64,000 nucleotides of DNA from Solirubrobacter deserti (GCF_003344625.1 NZ_QPKJ02000002.1:744001-808000), one strand, 5' to 3'; positions 32,901-40,447 are shown, counted from the stretch's first letter. Program-made: numbers and translations. Notes: generated from the letters alone by a model not told the origin.

Positions 32901-33567
32901 GCAGGCCCGCGACGCGGACACGATCTACGCGGCGCAGCTGCTGACGTTGCGCCGGCGCGAGGGCCGGCTGGCCGAGTACGTGTCCACGGTGGAGACGTTC
33001 GTCGAGCGCCACCCGGCGCTCGTCGCCTGGCGCGCCGTGCTGCCGCTCGCGCACCTGCTCAACGGGGAGCGCGAGGAGGGCATCGCCGCGTTCGAGGAGC
33101 TGTGCGAGGACGACTTCGCGGCCGTCCCGCGCGACATGTTCTGGTTCACCGCCATGTGCGTGCTGGGGGAGGCGTGCTCGCACATCGGCGACGCCGACCG
33201 GGCGAAGGAGCTCTACGGGCTGCTCCTCCCGCATCGCGACCGGATGGTGCAGGTCACGCAGGCGGCGTGCTTCGGGTCGGCCGAGCGCTTCCTGGGCCTG
33301 CTGGCCGCGACCTTCGGGGACATCGACCTCGCCTCCGAGCACTTCGAGGCGGCGCTCGTGCTCAACGCCGACCGCGGCGTGCTGCCGCTGATCCCGTTCA
33401 TCCGCGCCGAGTACGCGCAGCGCCTGCTCGGGCGCGGCACGCCCGCCGACGGCGAGCGTGCGCGGGAGCTGCTGGTCACCGCCTACCACGAAGCCGAGGC
33501 GGCGCAGATCACAATGCTGGTTGCCCGGTTGCGACCGCTGCTCGACGCCACCGGCGCCGTGGCATAA
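29989..33567 (+). CDS. Ser/Thr protein kinase fused to AAA-type NTPase and TPR repeats
   Basis: 1192 residues. The kinase domain (about 10-272) is intact: glycine loop GRGGMG, Lys42, HRDVKPAN with Asp136, DFG at 154-156 and APE at 181-183. An AAA_16/STAND-like NTPase (about 312-650) has Walker A GEPGIGKTR (342-350) and Walker B VVLILDDVQWAD. From about 680 to the end, helical TPR-like repeats should bind proteins. There is no transmembrane helix, no LuxR HTH and no cyclase domain. Such large kinases resemble signal integrators; targets are unknown. ATG 29989 is chosen; a GTG 18 nt earlier is possible but would leave almost no space for the divergent promoter. Confidence 0.88.
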   Translation: MPELAVGAAFADHIIRGVAGRGGMGVVYRAVHLALKREVALKVIGSELSAQPEFRVRFQRECETAASIQHPRVVTIYHAGEEDGLLYVTMRYVDGTDLSRMLIAKGRLDVEDGVRIVKQVADGLQAAHEQGLVHRDVKPANILLDADGFALLGDFGLTKHVAGEEPLTREGVFVGTIDYAAPEQFEGGPVDARTDVYALGCVLYQVLSGRVPYPAESDAAKMYAHLQAPAPRLDVLTEDVPPVIADIVARAMVKDPADRFQDAGELAAALRQASARPTIPGDVTVVSDAQGGDRVTEIPLPPALSSEVGGGTFVGREEPLERLRVRYRAAEQGTRQFVLISGEPGIGKTRLASELARQVHAGGATVLFGRSDAESLVPYQPFITAIQHRVAHRQTLSFPPELLPDLAELGRFIPALRRMAPEPPPIEDEPEVDRFRLFAAVTRLLAFVAREHPVVLILDDVQWADASTVLLLAHMLGDPDPVKLLVVATMRDSEELGGELLDLLARLRRQPSMEQIALTGLDPAETEALVLAREGVGVRDSVIRRLHADTDGNPFFIEELLRGGEEAVPEGVKAMISRRLARLDELTVQVVTAASVVGREFRLEVLEVLIPQPVERLISALEAAIGAGLIREVEDDVDRFVFAHALVREALYERQSASRRVRAHYAIAQALEGLAPRFTVPSAELAHHYSESRHLDRAGKAIDYAVAAAHQAAAMLSWEQAAGHYRRALDGDLPAERRCELLLALGDAEARSGHPAARDTFARAAMLARRSVGPDALARAALGFAGRYAEAGIVDRDGIALLEEALEALGDEDSALGARVRARLADSLHFAGAPERTFALSRDALEMARRTGDPEAQVAALQSRHAALLHVSHLDERLVLDEEILALAERIGVRELEALGRHWRIYDLLEAGSTTAARDEHEALARLAEQLRQPLYRHFARGWDVVWAQMSGRVAEAERFAREAHELGQRAQARDADTIYAAQLLTLRRREGRLAEYVSTVETFVERHPALVAWRAVLPLAHLLNGEREEGIAAFEELCEDDFAAVPRDMFWFTAMCVLGEACSHIGDADRAKELYGLLLPHRDRMVQVTQAACFGSAERFLGLLAATFGDIDLASEHFEAALVLNADRGVLPLIPFIRAEYAQRLLGRGTPADGERARELLVTAYHEAEAAQITMLVARLRPLLDATGAVA

Positions 33568-33570
33568 CCT
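33565..33570 (+). promoter_or_regulatory. Possible -10 for the second kinase gene
   Basis: TAACCT overlaps the stop codon of the large kinase gene and lies 15 nt before the TTG start. An in-frame ATC at 33577 would be 6 nt away. This is a weaker case than the other leaderless promoters. Confidence 0.3.
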
Positions 33571-33585
33571 CACCGCATCGAGGAT

Positions 33586-34404
33586 TTGCTTGAACTGCCC
33601 GCCGGCACCACGGTCGGCCCGTACGAGATCCATTCGCTGATCGCGCACGGCGGGATGGGCTACGTGTACCGCGCGCGCGGCACGTTCGGCGACGAGGTCG
33701 CGCTCAAGCTGCTCAAGAGCGACCTGGCGCGCGACGAGACCGTCCGCCGGCGCTTCGAGCGCGAGGCGCGCGCGGCGCAGAAGATCGTCCATCCGCACGT
33801 GGTCCCGGTGCTCGACGTCGGCGAGCACGAGGGTACGCCCTACCTCGCGCAGGCGTTCGTGCGCGGCGGGACCGTGCAGGACAAGATCGACCGTGAGGGC
33901 CAGCTGTCGGTCGCGGGCGCGATCGCCCTGGCCACGGAGGTCGGCGGCGCGCTGGACGCCATCCACCAGATGGGCTTCGTGCACCGCGACGTCAAGCCCG
34001 CGAACATCCTGCTCGACGAGCAGGGCGCGTGCTACATCACCGACTTCGGGCTCGCCAAGGACTCCCAGGGCAGCGTGCTCACCCGTCCCGGCCAGGCCGT
34101 CGGGTCGCTCGACTACATGGCGCCCGAGCAGATCCGGGCGGAGGAGGTCGGCCCCGCGACGGACGTCTACGGGCTCGGCTGCGTGCTGCTGTGCGCGCTC
34201 ACCGGCCAGCCGCCGTTCGCCGAGAAGACCGGCATGGGCGTCCTGTGGGCGCACCTGCAGGAGGACCCGCCCGACCCGCGGCTGGTGCGCCCGGAGCTGC
34301 CCGACGCGCTCGTCATCGCCATCCTCGCCGGGCTGGCGAAGGAGCCCGAGGACCGTCCGCAGTCCACGGCCGCGTACGCCGCCGGCATCGCCGCCGCCGT
34401 ATGA
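33586..34404 (+). CDS. Ser/Thr protein kinase, catalytic domain only
   Basis: 272 residues. Kinase motifs are complete: HGGMGYVYRA, Lys41, HRDVKPAN (Asp135), DFG (153-155), SLDYMAPEQ. The chain ends right after the kinase fold, with no membrane helix, PASTA or sensor domain, so it is soluble and needs partners for input. A TTG start is used because no ATG or GTG fits the conserved N-terminus. Its TGA overlaps the ATG of the next gene, so kinase and phosphoesterase are made together, an unusual pairing. Confidence 0.85.
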   Translation: MLELPAGTTVGPYEIHSLIAHGGMGYVYRARGTFGDEVALKLLKSDLARDETVRRRFEREARAAQKIVHPHVVPVLDVGEHEGTPYLAQAFVRGGTVQDKIDREGQLSVAGAIALATEVGGALDAIHQMGFVHRDVKPANILLDEQGACYITDFGLAKDSQGSVLTRPGQAVGSLDYMAPEQIRAEEVGPATDVYGLGCVLLCALTGQPPFAEKTGMGVLWAHLQEDPPDPRLVRPELPDALVIAILAGLAKEPEDRPQSTAAYAAGIAAAV

Positions 34405-35075
34405 CGCCGCGCCGCCGCGCCGCGCGCGCACAGCTGGACGGGGTCGACGCGGAGGCGTTCCGCGACCGCGCGCGGGCGCTGGGCGTGCTGGGGTGGGTGC
34501 GCCCGACGGGCGAGCTGCACGCCGAAGGGCTGCCGGAGGCGCTCGACGAGCTGCTCGCCGGGCTGGAGAGCGAGCGGGCGAAGGTCGAGGGCCACGAGCA
34601 GTTCGCGATCCGCGGCGTGCCCGCGGGCGTGTTCGTCGTCCAGGAGCACCAGGCCACCGCTCACCACTACGACTTCCGGCTCGAGGTCGACGGGGTCATG
34701 AGGTCCTGGGCCGTGCCCAAGGGCCCGTCGCTGGACCCGGCCGTCAAGCGCATGGCGATCCAGGTCGACGACCACGGCATGGCCCACAACGACTACGAGG
34801 GCGACACCGTGATCATCTGGGACCGCGGGAGCTACGAGCAGGGCGGGCGCGTGGCCTGGCCCGAGGCGCTCGAGCGCGGCCACGCCGTGTTCGTCCTGCA
34901 CGGCGACAAGCTCAGCGGCGGCTTCGCCCTCCAGCGCACCGGCCCGCCCGGGCCGAAGGCGCAGTGGCTGCTGATCAAGCGCAAGGACGACCACGCCCGC
35001 CCGGGCTCCGACATCACCGCCGAGCGCCCGGAATCGGTGGTCAGCGGTCGCCCGCTGGGCGCCGCTCGGCCCTGA
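34401..35075 (+). CDS. Acylphosphatase-like domain fused to LigD-type 3'-phosphoesterase
   Basis: 224 residues. The N-terminus (about 5-62) looks like acylphosphatase: AFRDRARALGVLGWVR keeps the phosphate-binding Arg21, but the catalytic Asn expected after GWVR is Pro35. From about 66 to 215 it matches the LigD 3'-phosphoesterase domain: FVVQEHQATAHHYDFRLE with the metal/active-site His and Arg, SWAVPKGPSLDP, and a His in VDDHGMAH. The usual IPEGEYGAG-like loop before TVIIWDRG is missing (YEGDTVIIWDRG). LigD domains trim 3' ends before end joining; no Ku or ligase gene is nearby. The ATG overlaps the kinase stop, and its 3' end overlaps a convergent gene by 35 nt. Confidence 0.78.
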   Translation: MTPRRRAARAQLDGVDAEAFRDRARALGVLGWVRPTGELHAEGLPEALDELLAGLESERAKVEGHEQFAIRGVPAGVFVVQEHQATAHHYDFRLEVDGVMRSWAVPKGPSLDPAVKRMAIQVDDHGMAHNDYEGDTVIIWDRGSYEQGGRVAWPEALERGHAVFVLHGDKLSGGFALQRTGPPGPKAQWLLIKRKDDHARPGSDITAERPESVVSGRPLGAARP

Positions 35076-35418
35076 GCCGGGCCTCGTGGACGTGCCGCTC
35101 GCCGTCCGTGAGCGCGTCGCGGATGGCCTTCTCGTGTTCGCGGAAGACGCTGTAGTAGCCGTCCTCGAACTCCTCGACGATCTGGAACGTCCAGCGCCCG
35201 GGCAGCACGTCGCGGCCGACGAGCTCGGACTCCAGCTTGTCGGCGAGCTCCGTCCGGCCCAGCTCGCGCAGGCCGTCCAGGACCTCGTCGAGCTGGAAGT
35301 CGGCCTCGCCGATCAGCTGGTGGAAGGAGAACAGGTGGCCGCGGGCGCGCTCGAGCGTCTCCAGGGCCTCGGTCATCGAGCCCGCGGTCTCGATCGCGGT
35401 CAAGTCATCTTCGTTCAC
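35041..35418 (-). CDS. Conserved-looking small acidic protein, unknown function
   Basis: 125 residues from GTG 35418, 8 nt after a TAGTCT -10. The sequence is helical and charged: ARGHLFSFHQLIGEADFQLD, then a segment ending ELVGRDVLPGRWTFQIVEEF. The balanced composition and a promoter support a real gene. I cannot name the family. It is divergent from fabD with 20 nt between starts. Confidence 0.6.
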   Translation of the reverse strand: MNEDDLTAIETAGSMTEALETLERARGHLFSFHQLIGEADFQLDEVLDGLRELGRTELADKLESELVGRDVLPGRWTFQIVEEFEDGYYSVFREHEKAIRDALTDGERHVHEARLRAERRPAGDR

Positions 35419-35426
35419 ATCGCGGC

Positions 35427-35432
35427 AGACTA
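35427..35432 (-). promoter_or_regulatory. -10 hexamer of the small acidic protein gene (leaderless)
   Basis: On the minus strand TAGTCT ends 8 nt before the GTG at 35418. It lies inside the 20-nt gap shared with the divergent fabD start. Confidence 0.45.
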
Positions 35433-35438
35433 CGCGCC

Positions 35439-36362
35439 ATGGGAAAGCTTGCGTTCCTGCTGCCGGGTCAGGGCTCTCAGAAGGTCGGCATGGGCAGCGA
35501 CCTGCTCCAAGAGCGGCCGGAGCTGCTCGAGCCGTACTTCGAGCAGGCCGAGGCCGCGTCCGGGCTGCCGATCCGGCGGCTGTGCGTGGAAGGACCGATC
35601 GAGGCGCTGACGGCCACCGACGCCGCACAGCCCGCGCTGTTCTGCGTCGCGCTGGCGACGGCGGACCTGGCGCGCGAGCAGGGGGTGGTGCCCGACTTCG
35701 CCGCAGGGCACTCGCTGGGTGAATACACGGCGGCGGTCGTCGCGGGCGCGCTCTCGCCCGAGGACGGCATCCAGCTGGTGAGCGCGCGCGGCGCGCTGAT
35801 GGCGGCCGCGCAGGACGAGGTCCCGGGCGGCATGGCCGCGGTGCTCGGCCTCGAGGCCGAGCAGGTGGCGGCGCTGTGCGAGTCGGTCGACGGGCGGGTG
35901 GCGCCGGCGAACTTCAACACGCCTTCGCAGATCGTGGTGAGCGGCGACCTGGACGCCATCGACGCGCTGGTCGAGGCCGCGCCCGGGGCGGGCGCGAGCC
36001 GCGCCGTCAAGCTGCAGGTCGGCGCCGCCTTCCACAGCGAGGCGATGGTCCCGGTGCAGGCCAAGATGGCCGAGAAGATGGCGGGCGTCGCGTTCAGCGA
36101 CCCGACCATCCCGATCGTGTCGAACGCGTCGGGCGAGGTCGTGACGACCGCGGACGGCATCCGCGAGGCGCTGCTGGCCCAGATCGCGAGCCCGGTCCGT
36201 TGGGTCGACTGCGTGAACACGCTCGCCGACGCCGGCGTGGACACCTACCTCGAGCTCGGCCCGGGCAAGGTGCTGATCGGCCTGGTGCGGCAGATCCGCG
36301 ACGGCGTGAACATCACCGCCGCGGACTCACCGAAGAAGGTCCAGAGGTTCGTCACGGGTTGA
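35439..36362 (+). CDS. fabD: Malonyl-CoA:ACP transacylase
   Basis: 307 residues. It loads malonyl from CoA to acyl carrier protein for fatty-acid synthesis. Motifs: GQGSQ at 10-14, nucleophile Ser92 in AGHSLGEYTA, an active-site Arg in SARGALM, and the His in VGAAFHSEAM. Length is normal for FabD. No other fatty-acid synthesis gene is adjacent, so it is either an unlinked housekeeping copy or serves a special synthase. Start ATG 35439 lacks a clear ribosome site. The stop region overlaps the convergent dehydrogenase by 11 nt. Confidence 0.92.
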   Translation: MGKLAFLLPGQGSQKVGMGSDLLQERPELLEPYFEQAEAASGLPIRRLCVEGPIEALTATDAAQPALFCVALATADLAREQGVVPDFAAGHSLGEYTAAVVAGALSPEDGIQLVSARGALMAAAQDEVPGGMAAVLGLEAEQVAALCESVDGRVAPANFNTPSQIVVSGDLDAIDALVEAAPGAGASRAVKLQVGAAFHSEAMVPVQAKMAEKMAGVAFSDPTIPIVSNASGEVVTTADGIREALLAQIASPVRWVDCVNTLADAGVDTYLELGPGKVLIGLVRQIRDGVNITAADSPKKVQRFVTG

Positions 36363-37536
36363 GGACGACCTTGAAGGCGCCGTCCTGCTTCTTCTGGAAG
36401 ATGTCGTAGCCGTGCGGGGCCTCGTCGAGCGGGATGTGGTGCGTGGCGTACGTGTCGACGCCGAGCGGGTCGGCGTCGCCCGTCAGCAGCGGCAGGATGT
36501 CGTCGACCCAGTTCCACACGTTGGCCTGGCCCATCCGCATCGTGATCTGCTTGTCGAACATCTGCAGCAGCGGCATCGGGCTGGCGGCGCCGCCGTAGAC
36601 GCCTGAGAGCGAGATCGTCCCGCCGCGGCGGACCAGCTCGATCGCGAGGTGCAGCGCGGCGAGGCGGTCGATGCCGGCGGTCTCGATCGCCTTCTGGGCG
36701 ACCTTGTCGGGCAGGAAGCCGGCGAGGCGGTGAGCCAGCTTGCCGATCGGGGCGCCGTGCGCCTCCATGCCGACGGCGTCGATCACGGCATCGGGCCCGC
36801 GGCCGCCGGTGAGCTCGCGCACGAAGCCCGCGATGTCGTCGTGGTCCTCGATGGAGACCGCGTGGACACCGTGGGCGTTGGCGCGGGCGATGCGTTCGGG
36901 CACGAGGTCGAGGCCGATCACGGTCTCGGCGCCCAGGTGCTGGGCGATGCGCGTGCACATCTCGCCGATCGGGCCGAGCCCGAGCACGAGCACGTCCTTC
37001 TTGCGCGGGACGTCGGCGTACTGGACGGCCTGCCACGCCGTGGGCAACACGTCGCTGAGGTACAGGAAGCGGTCGTCCGGCGGGCCCTCGGGCACCTTGA
37101 TCGGCCCGTAGTGCGCCTGCGGGACGCGCAGGAACTCGGCCTGGCCGCCCGGGACCTGGCCGTACAGCTTCGTGTAGCCGAGCAGTGCCGCGCCCGTGTC
37201 GAACTCCCGGACCTGGGTCGTCTCGCACTGCGACTGCAGGCCGCTCCCGCACATGAAGCAGTGCCCGCACGAGATGTTGAAGGGAATCACGACGCGGTCA
37301 CCCGGCTTGATGTTGGTGACATCGGCGCCGACCTCCTGGACGATGCCCATCGGCTCGTGGCCGAGGATGTCGCCCGCGTCGAGGTACGGCCCCAGGACCT
37401 CGTACAGGTGCAGGTCCGAGCCGCAGATGCCGCTGGACGTGACCTTGATGATCGCGTCGGTCGGATGCTCGATGGTCGGATCGGGGACGGTGTCGACGCG
37501 AACGTCGTGCGTCCCATGCCAGGTCAAAGCCTTCAT
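36352..37536 (-). CDS. Zinc-dependent alcohol dehydrogenase (formaldehyde dehydrogenase-like MDR)
   Basis: 394 residues. Catalytic zinc ligands lie in GICGSDLH and GHEPMG, and the structural zinc site in CGHCFMCGSGLQSQC. The Rossmann motif is VLGLGPIGEMC. The long insert and NVWNWVDDILPLL tail match the Zn-ADH subgroup that includes glutathione-independent formaldehyde dehydrogenases. The NAD(P)-linked substrate is not clear. ATG 37536 is chosen as the conserved MKALTWHG start. It diverges from an SDR gene, with a palindrome between. Confidence 0.87.
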   Translation of the reverse strand: MKALTWHGTHDVRVDTVPDPTIEHPTDAIIKVTSSGICGSDLHLYEVLGPYLDAGDILGHEPMGIVQEVGADVTNIKPGDRVVIPFNISCGHCFMCGSGLQSQCETTQVREFDTGAALLGYTKLYGQVPGGQAEFLRVPQAHYGPIKVPEGPPDDRFLYLSDVLPTAWQAVQYADVPRKKDVLVLGLGPIGEMCTRIAQHLGAETVIGLDLVPERIARANAHGVHAVSIEDHDDIAGFVRELTGGRGPDAVIDAVGMEAHGAPIGKLAHRLAGFLPDKVAQKAIETAGIDRLAALHLAIELVRRGGTISLSGVYGGAASPMPLLQMFDKQITMRMGQANVWNWVDDILPLLTGDADPLGVDTYATHHIPLDEAPHGYDIFQKKQDGAFKVVLNP

Positions 37537-37547
37537 TGAACGGTTCG

Positions 37548-37564
37548 CTACCCGGGCTGGGTAG
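37548..37564. promoter_or_regulatory. Inverted repeat in a divergent promoter region
   Basis: CTACCC (37548-37553) and GGGTAG (37559-37564) with a 5-nt gap lie between the divergent starts at 37536 and 37575. The position fits an operator for both genes, but the arms are short. Confidence 0.35.
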
Positions 37565-37574
37565 GCCACGCAAC

Positions 37575-38630
37575 ATGAGCCTGCGAGTGGTGGTGACGGG
37601 AGCGACGGGCAACGTCGGGACGAGCGTGCTCGAGGCGCTGGGCGCCGACGACCGGGTGGGCGAGATCATCGGGATCTCCCGCCGGATCCCGAACTGGACG
37701 CCGCCGAAGGTGACCTGGCGCTCGGCCGACGTGTCCCGCGACGAGCTCAGCGGCGCGTTCGCGGGCGCGCACGCCGTCATCCACCTGGCGTGGCTGATCC
37801 AGCCGAGCCGCGACGCCGAGCAGCTCGAGCGCGTCAACGTCGAGGGCTCGCGGCGGGTGTTCGAGGCGGCGGTCGCGGCCGGCGTCGAGGTGCTCGTGCA
37901 CGCCTCCTCGATCGGCGTCTACTCGCCCGGCCCGAAGGACGCGCCGGTGGACGAGTCGTGGGCGCGCGAGGGCGTGGACACGCTGTTCTACGCCCGCCAC
38001 AAGGCGGCGTGCGAGCACATGCTCGACGATCTGGAGGGGCGCGGGACGCGGATCGTCCGCCTGCGCCCGGGCCTCATCTTCAAGGCCGAGGCCGGTCCGG
38101 AGATCCGGCGCCTGTTCGCCGGGCCGCTCGTGCCGACCATGCTGCTCAAGCCGGGCCGGATCCCGGTGCTGCCGCTGCCGGACCGGCTCGTCGTCCAGGC
38201 CGTCCACTCCCGCGACGTCGCCGACGCGTACCGGCTCGCCGCGCTGGAGCCGCAGGCCGAGGGCGCCTACAACATCGCCGCCGATCCGGTCCTCACGCCG
38301 GACCGGATCGCGAAGGTGCTCGGCGCACGGCGGGTCTCGGTGCCGGAGAAGCCGCTGCGCGTCGCGGCCGACGGGGCGTGGCGCGCCCACGTGCAGCCGA
38401 CGCCGCCCGGGTGGCTCGACATGGGCCTGGCGGTGCCGATCATGGACACCTCGCGCGCCCGCTCGCACCTGGGTTGGACGCCGACCGTCGACTCCGAGAG
38501 CGCGCTGCTCGAAGTGCTGACCGGCATGCGCGAGACGGAAGGCCTCGACACGCCGCCGCTCAAGCCCCACGCGGGCGGCCCGCTGCGCATCCGCGAGTTC
38601 CTGACCGGCGTCGGCCGCCGCCTCACCTAG
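37575..38630 (+). CDS. NAD-dependent epimerase/dehydratase (extended SDR)
   Basis: 351 residues. The NAD-binding motif GATGNVGTSV lies at the N-terminus, with VIHLAWLIQPS and the catalytic YARHK (YxxxK) near residue 140, preceded by HASSIGVYSPG. The C-terminal half is less conserved and sets the substrate, which I cannot assign. It heads a rightward run with an SDR and a P450, 2 nt before the next ATG. Confidence 0.82.
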   Translation: MSLRVVVTGATGNVGTSVLEALGADDRVGEIIGISRRIPNWTPPKVTWRSADVSRDELSGAFAGAHAVIHLAWLIQPSRDAEQLERVNVEGSRRVFEAAVAAGVEVLVHASSIGVYSPGPKDAPVDESWAREGVDTLFYARHKAACEHMLDDLEGRGTRIVRLRPGLIFKAEAGPEIRRLFAGPLVPTMLLKPGRIPVLPLPDRLVVQAVHSRDVADAYRLAALEPQAEGAYNIAADPVLTPDRIAKVLGARRVSVPEKPLRVAADGAWRAHVQPTPPGWLDMGLAVPIMDTSRARSHLGWTPTVDSESALLEVLTGMRETEGLDTPPLKPHAGGPLRIREFLTGVGRRLT

Positions 38631-38632
38631 CT

Positions 38633-39415
38633 ATGAACACGACACAGACACGTCCGCTTGCCCTCGTCACCGGCGCTTCGAGCGGCATCGGCTACGAGCT
38701 GGCCAAGCAGTTCGCCAACAATGGCTTCGATCTCGTCATCGCGGCCGAGGACGACGCGATCAACACGGTCGGGACCGAGCTGGCCGCCGAAGCCGTGCAG
38801 GTCGACCTCGCCACCGACGAGGGCGTCGACGAGCTCTACGGGCGCATCAAGGGCCGCAAGGTCGACGCGATCGCGCTCAACGCCGGCATCGGCGCGGGCG
38901 GCGCATTCGCCACCGACACGGCGCTCGAGGACGAGCTCAAGCTGATCGACCTCAACGTGCGCTCGACCGTCCATCTGGCCAAGCACGTGGTCAAGGACAT
39001 GGTCGCGCGTGACGAGGGGCGGATCCTGTTCACGTCCTCGATCGCGTCGACGATGCCCGGCTCCTTCCAGGCCGTCTACAACGCGTCCAAGTCGTTCGTG
39101 CAGTCGTTCGCGCTCGCGCTGCGCAACGAGCTCAAGGACACCAACGTCACCGTCACCTCGCTGATGCCCGGACCGACCGAGACCGAGTTCTTCGAGCGCG
39201 CCGACATGCTGGACACCAAGGTCGGCCAAGACGACAAGGACGACCCGGCCGACGTCGCCAAGGACGGGTTCGAGGCGCTGATGGCGGGCAAGGAGCGCGT
39301 CGAGTCGGCGTCGCTGAAGACGAAGGTGCAGGGCCGCGCCAGCCGCCTGATGCCCGACAGCGCGAAGGCGGCGATGCACCGCCAGATGGCCGAGCCGGGC
39401 TCGGGCAGAGAGTGA
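38633..39415 (+). CDS. Short-chain dehydrogenase/reductase (classical SDR)
   Basis: 260 residues. Cofactor motif TGASSGIGYEL, structural NAG in LNAGIGAGG, a catalytic Ser in FTSSIAS and YNASK (YxxxK), then LMPGPTETEFF. It probably reduces or oxidises a ketone or alcohol with NADP(H). The C-terminal tail mentions no localisation signal. Its TGA overlaps the P450 GTG (GTGA). Confidence 0.87.
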   Translation: MNTTQTRPLALVTGASSGIGYELAKQFANNGFDLVIAAEDDAINTVGTELAAEAVQVDLATDEGVDELYGRIKGRKVDAIALNAGIGAGGAFATDTALEDELKLIDLNVRSTVHLAKHVVKDMVARDEGRILFTSSIASTMPGSFQAVYNASKSFVQSFALALRNELKDTNVTVTSLMPGPTETEFFERADMLDTKVGQDDKDDPADVAKDGFEALMAGKERVESASLKTKVQGRASRLMPDSAKAAMHRQMAEPGSGRE

Positions 39416-40419
39416 CGCTGCCGCCAGGGCCGGACCCGCCTGCCCTGGCGCAGGCCGTCGCGTACCACCGCGACCCGCTCGGCGTGCTGCTGCGCGCGCG
39501 GGCGCGCTACGGCCCGCGCTTCACGCTGCGGGTGACCAAGCCGATCGTGCTCGTGTCCGACCCAGCAGTGATGGCGGACGCGAACGCCGGCGCCGCGAGG
39601 AGGGCCGTGCTCCCGCTCGCCTCGCCGCGCTCGCTGTTCGGTGCCGACGGCGCCGAGCACACCGCCGAGCGGGCGCGCTGGGAGAACCGCTTCCACCAGA
39701 TCTCCGACGACGCGATCGCCGAGATCGCCGAGCGCCACATCGCGGCGTGGCCGCGCGGGCGCCCGTTCCGGCTGCTCGAACGGATGCGCGACATCGCCTC
39801 CGACGTCTTCGGCCGGCTGATCCTGCGCGCCGACGACCCCGACGCGTACGTCGCCGCGGTGCGCCGGATGCTGCGCACACCGGGCAACCCGCCGCTGCCC
39901 GTCCCGGCGGCGCTGGACCCGGTCTTCCAGTGGCGCGCGGCGCCGTTGCGCGCGCTACTCGGCGAGGGCGCCGACCGCATGATCGTCGTCTGCGCCGCCG
40001 GGCAGGAGCCGCCCGCGATCGCGCTGGCCAACGTCGGCTACGAGTGGGCGCGGCGCGGGGGAGAGCTCACGCCGCGCTTCGTCGACGAGACGCTGCGGCT
40101 GCGGCCTTCCGCCTCCGCGGCGCTGCGCGAGATCGACGGCGAGACGCGTGCGCTCTCCTCCTTGCTCGCGCACCACGACCCGAAGGCCTTCCCCGACCCG
40201 CACGTCTTCCGCACCGACCGCGACTACGACCACCCGCTGTACATGCCGTTCGGCGGCGGCGTCCGGCGCTGCGTCGGCGAGCCGCTCGCCCGCGCCCAGC
40301 TGCGCGCGATCCCGCCGCTGCTCCCGCGCTTGAAGGCCGTCCACCCGCGTCCGGAGCGCATGGTCGTCCGCGGCACGGTCCTCGTCCCGCACCGTTCCGC
40401 GCTCGTCACCGCAACTTAA
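39412..40419 (+). CDS. Cytochrome P450, unusually short
   Basis: 335 residues versus about 400-450 for most bacterial P450s. The heme-binding loop FGGGVRRCVGEPLARAQ with Cys287 and the K-helix ExxR (Glu226-Arg229 in DETLRLRP) are intact. The I-helix region reads CAAGQEPPAIALAN in place of the usual AGxET(T), lacking the acid/alcohol pair in its normal form. The stretch between ExxR and the DPKAFPDPHVF segment is about 20 residues shorter than usual. Translation is coupled to the SDR by GTGA. It may be a compact functional enzyme or one losing monooxygenase activity. Confidence 0.8.
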   Translation: MTLPPGPDPPALAQAVAYHRDPLGVLLRARARYGPRFTLRVTKPIVLVSDPAVMADANAGAARRAVLPLASPRSLFGADGAEHTAERARWENRFHQISDDAIAEIAERHIAAWPRGRPFRLLERMRDIASDVFGRLILRADDPDAYVAAVRRMLRTPGNPPLPVPAALDPVFQWRAAPLRALLGEGADRMIVVCAAGQEPPAIALANVGYEWARRGGELTPRFVDETLRLRPSASAALREIDGETRALSSLLAHHDPKAFPDPHVFRTDRDYDHPLYMPFGGGVRRCVGEPLARAQLRAIPPLLPRLKAVHPRPERMVVRGTVLVPHRSALVTAT

Positions 40420-40431
40420 AGAAACATTAAC

Positions 40432-40447
40432 GGGTCTGACCCCTTTA
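40432..40447 (-). terminator. GGGTCTGACCC palindrome with AT-rich flank
   Basis: Between the convergent P450 and sulfite-oxidase-like genes lies GGGTCTGACCC (40432-40442). On the minus strand it is followed by an AT-rich, T-rich run (40415-40431, read as GTTAATGTTTCTTTAAG), a rare case here of a T-rich tail. It may end the minus-strand transcript. GTCTGACCCCT recurs at 62082-62092 beside another gene end. Confidence 0.5.

Noticed and set aside
29950..34431. A minus-strand open frame of almost 1500 codons opposite the two kinase genes
   Set aside because: It is Arg/Ala/Val-rich without any domain and exists only because GC-rich codons on the other strand avoid stops; the + strand kinase motifs are unambiguous.
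35439..36362. fabD as part of a polyketide or fatty-acid cluster
   Set aside because: No ketosynthase, carrier protein or reductase of such a pathway is adjacent; the neighbours are unrelated dehydrogenases and signalling genes.
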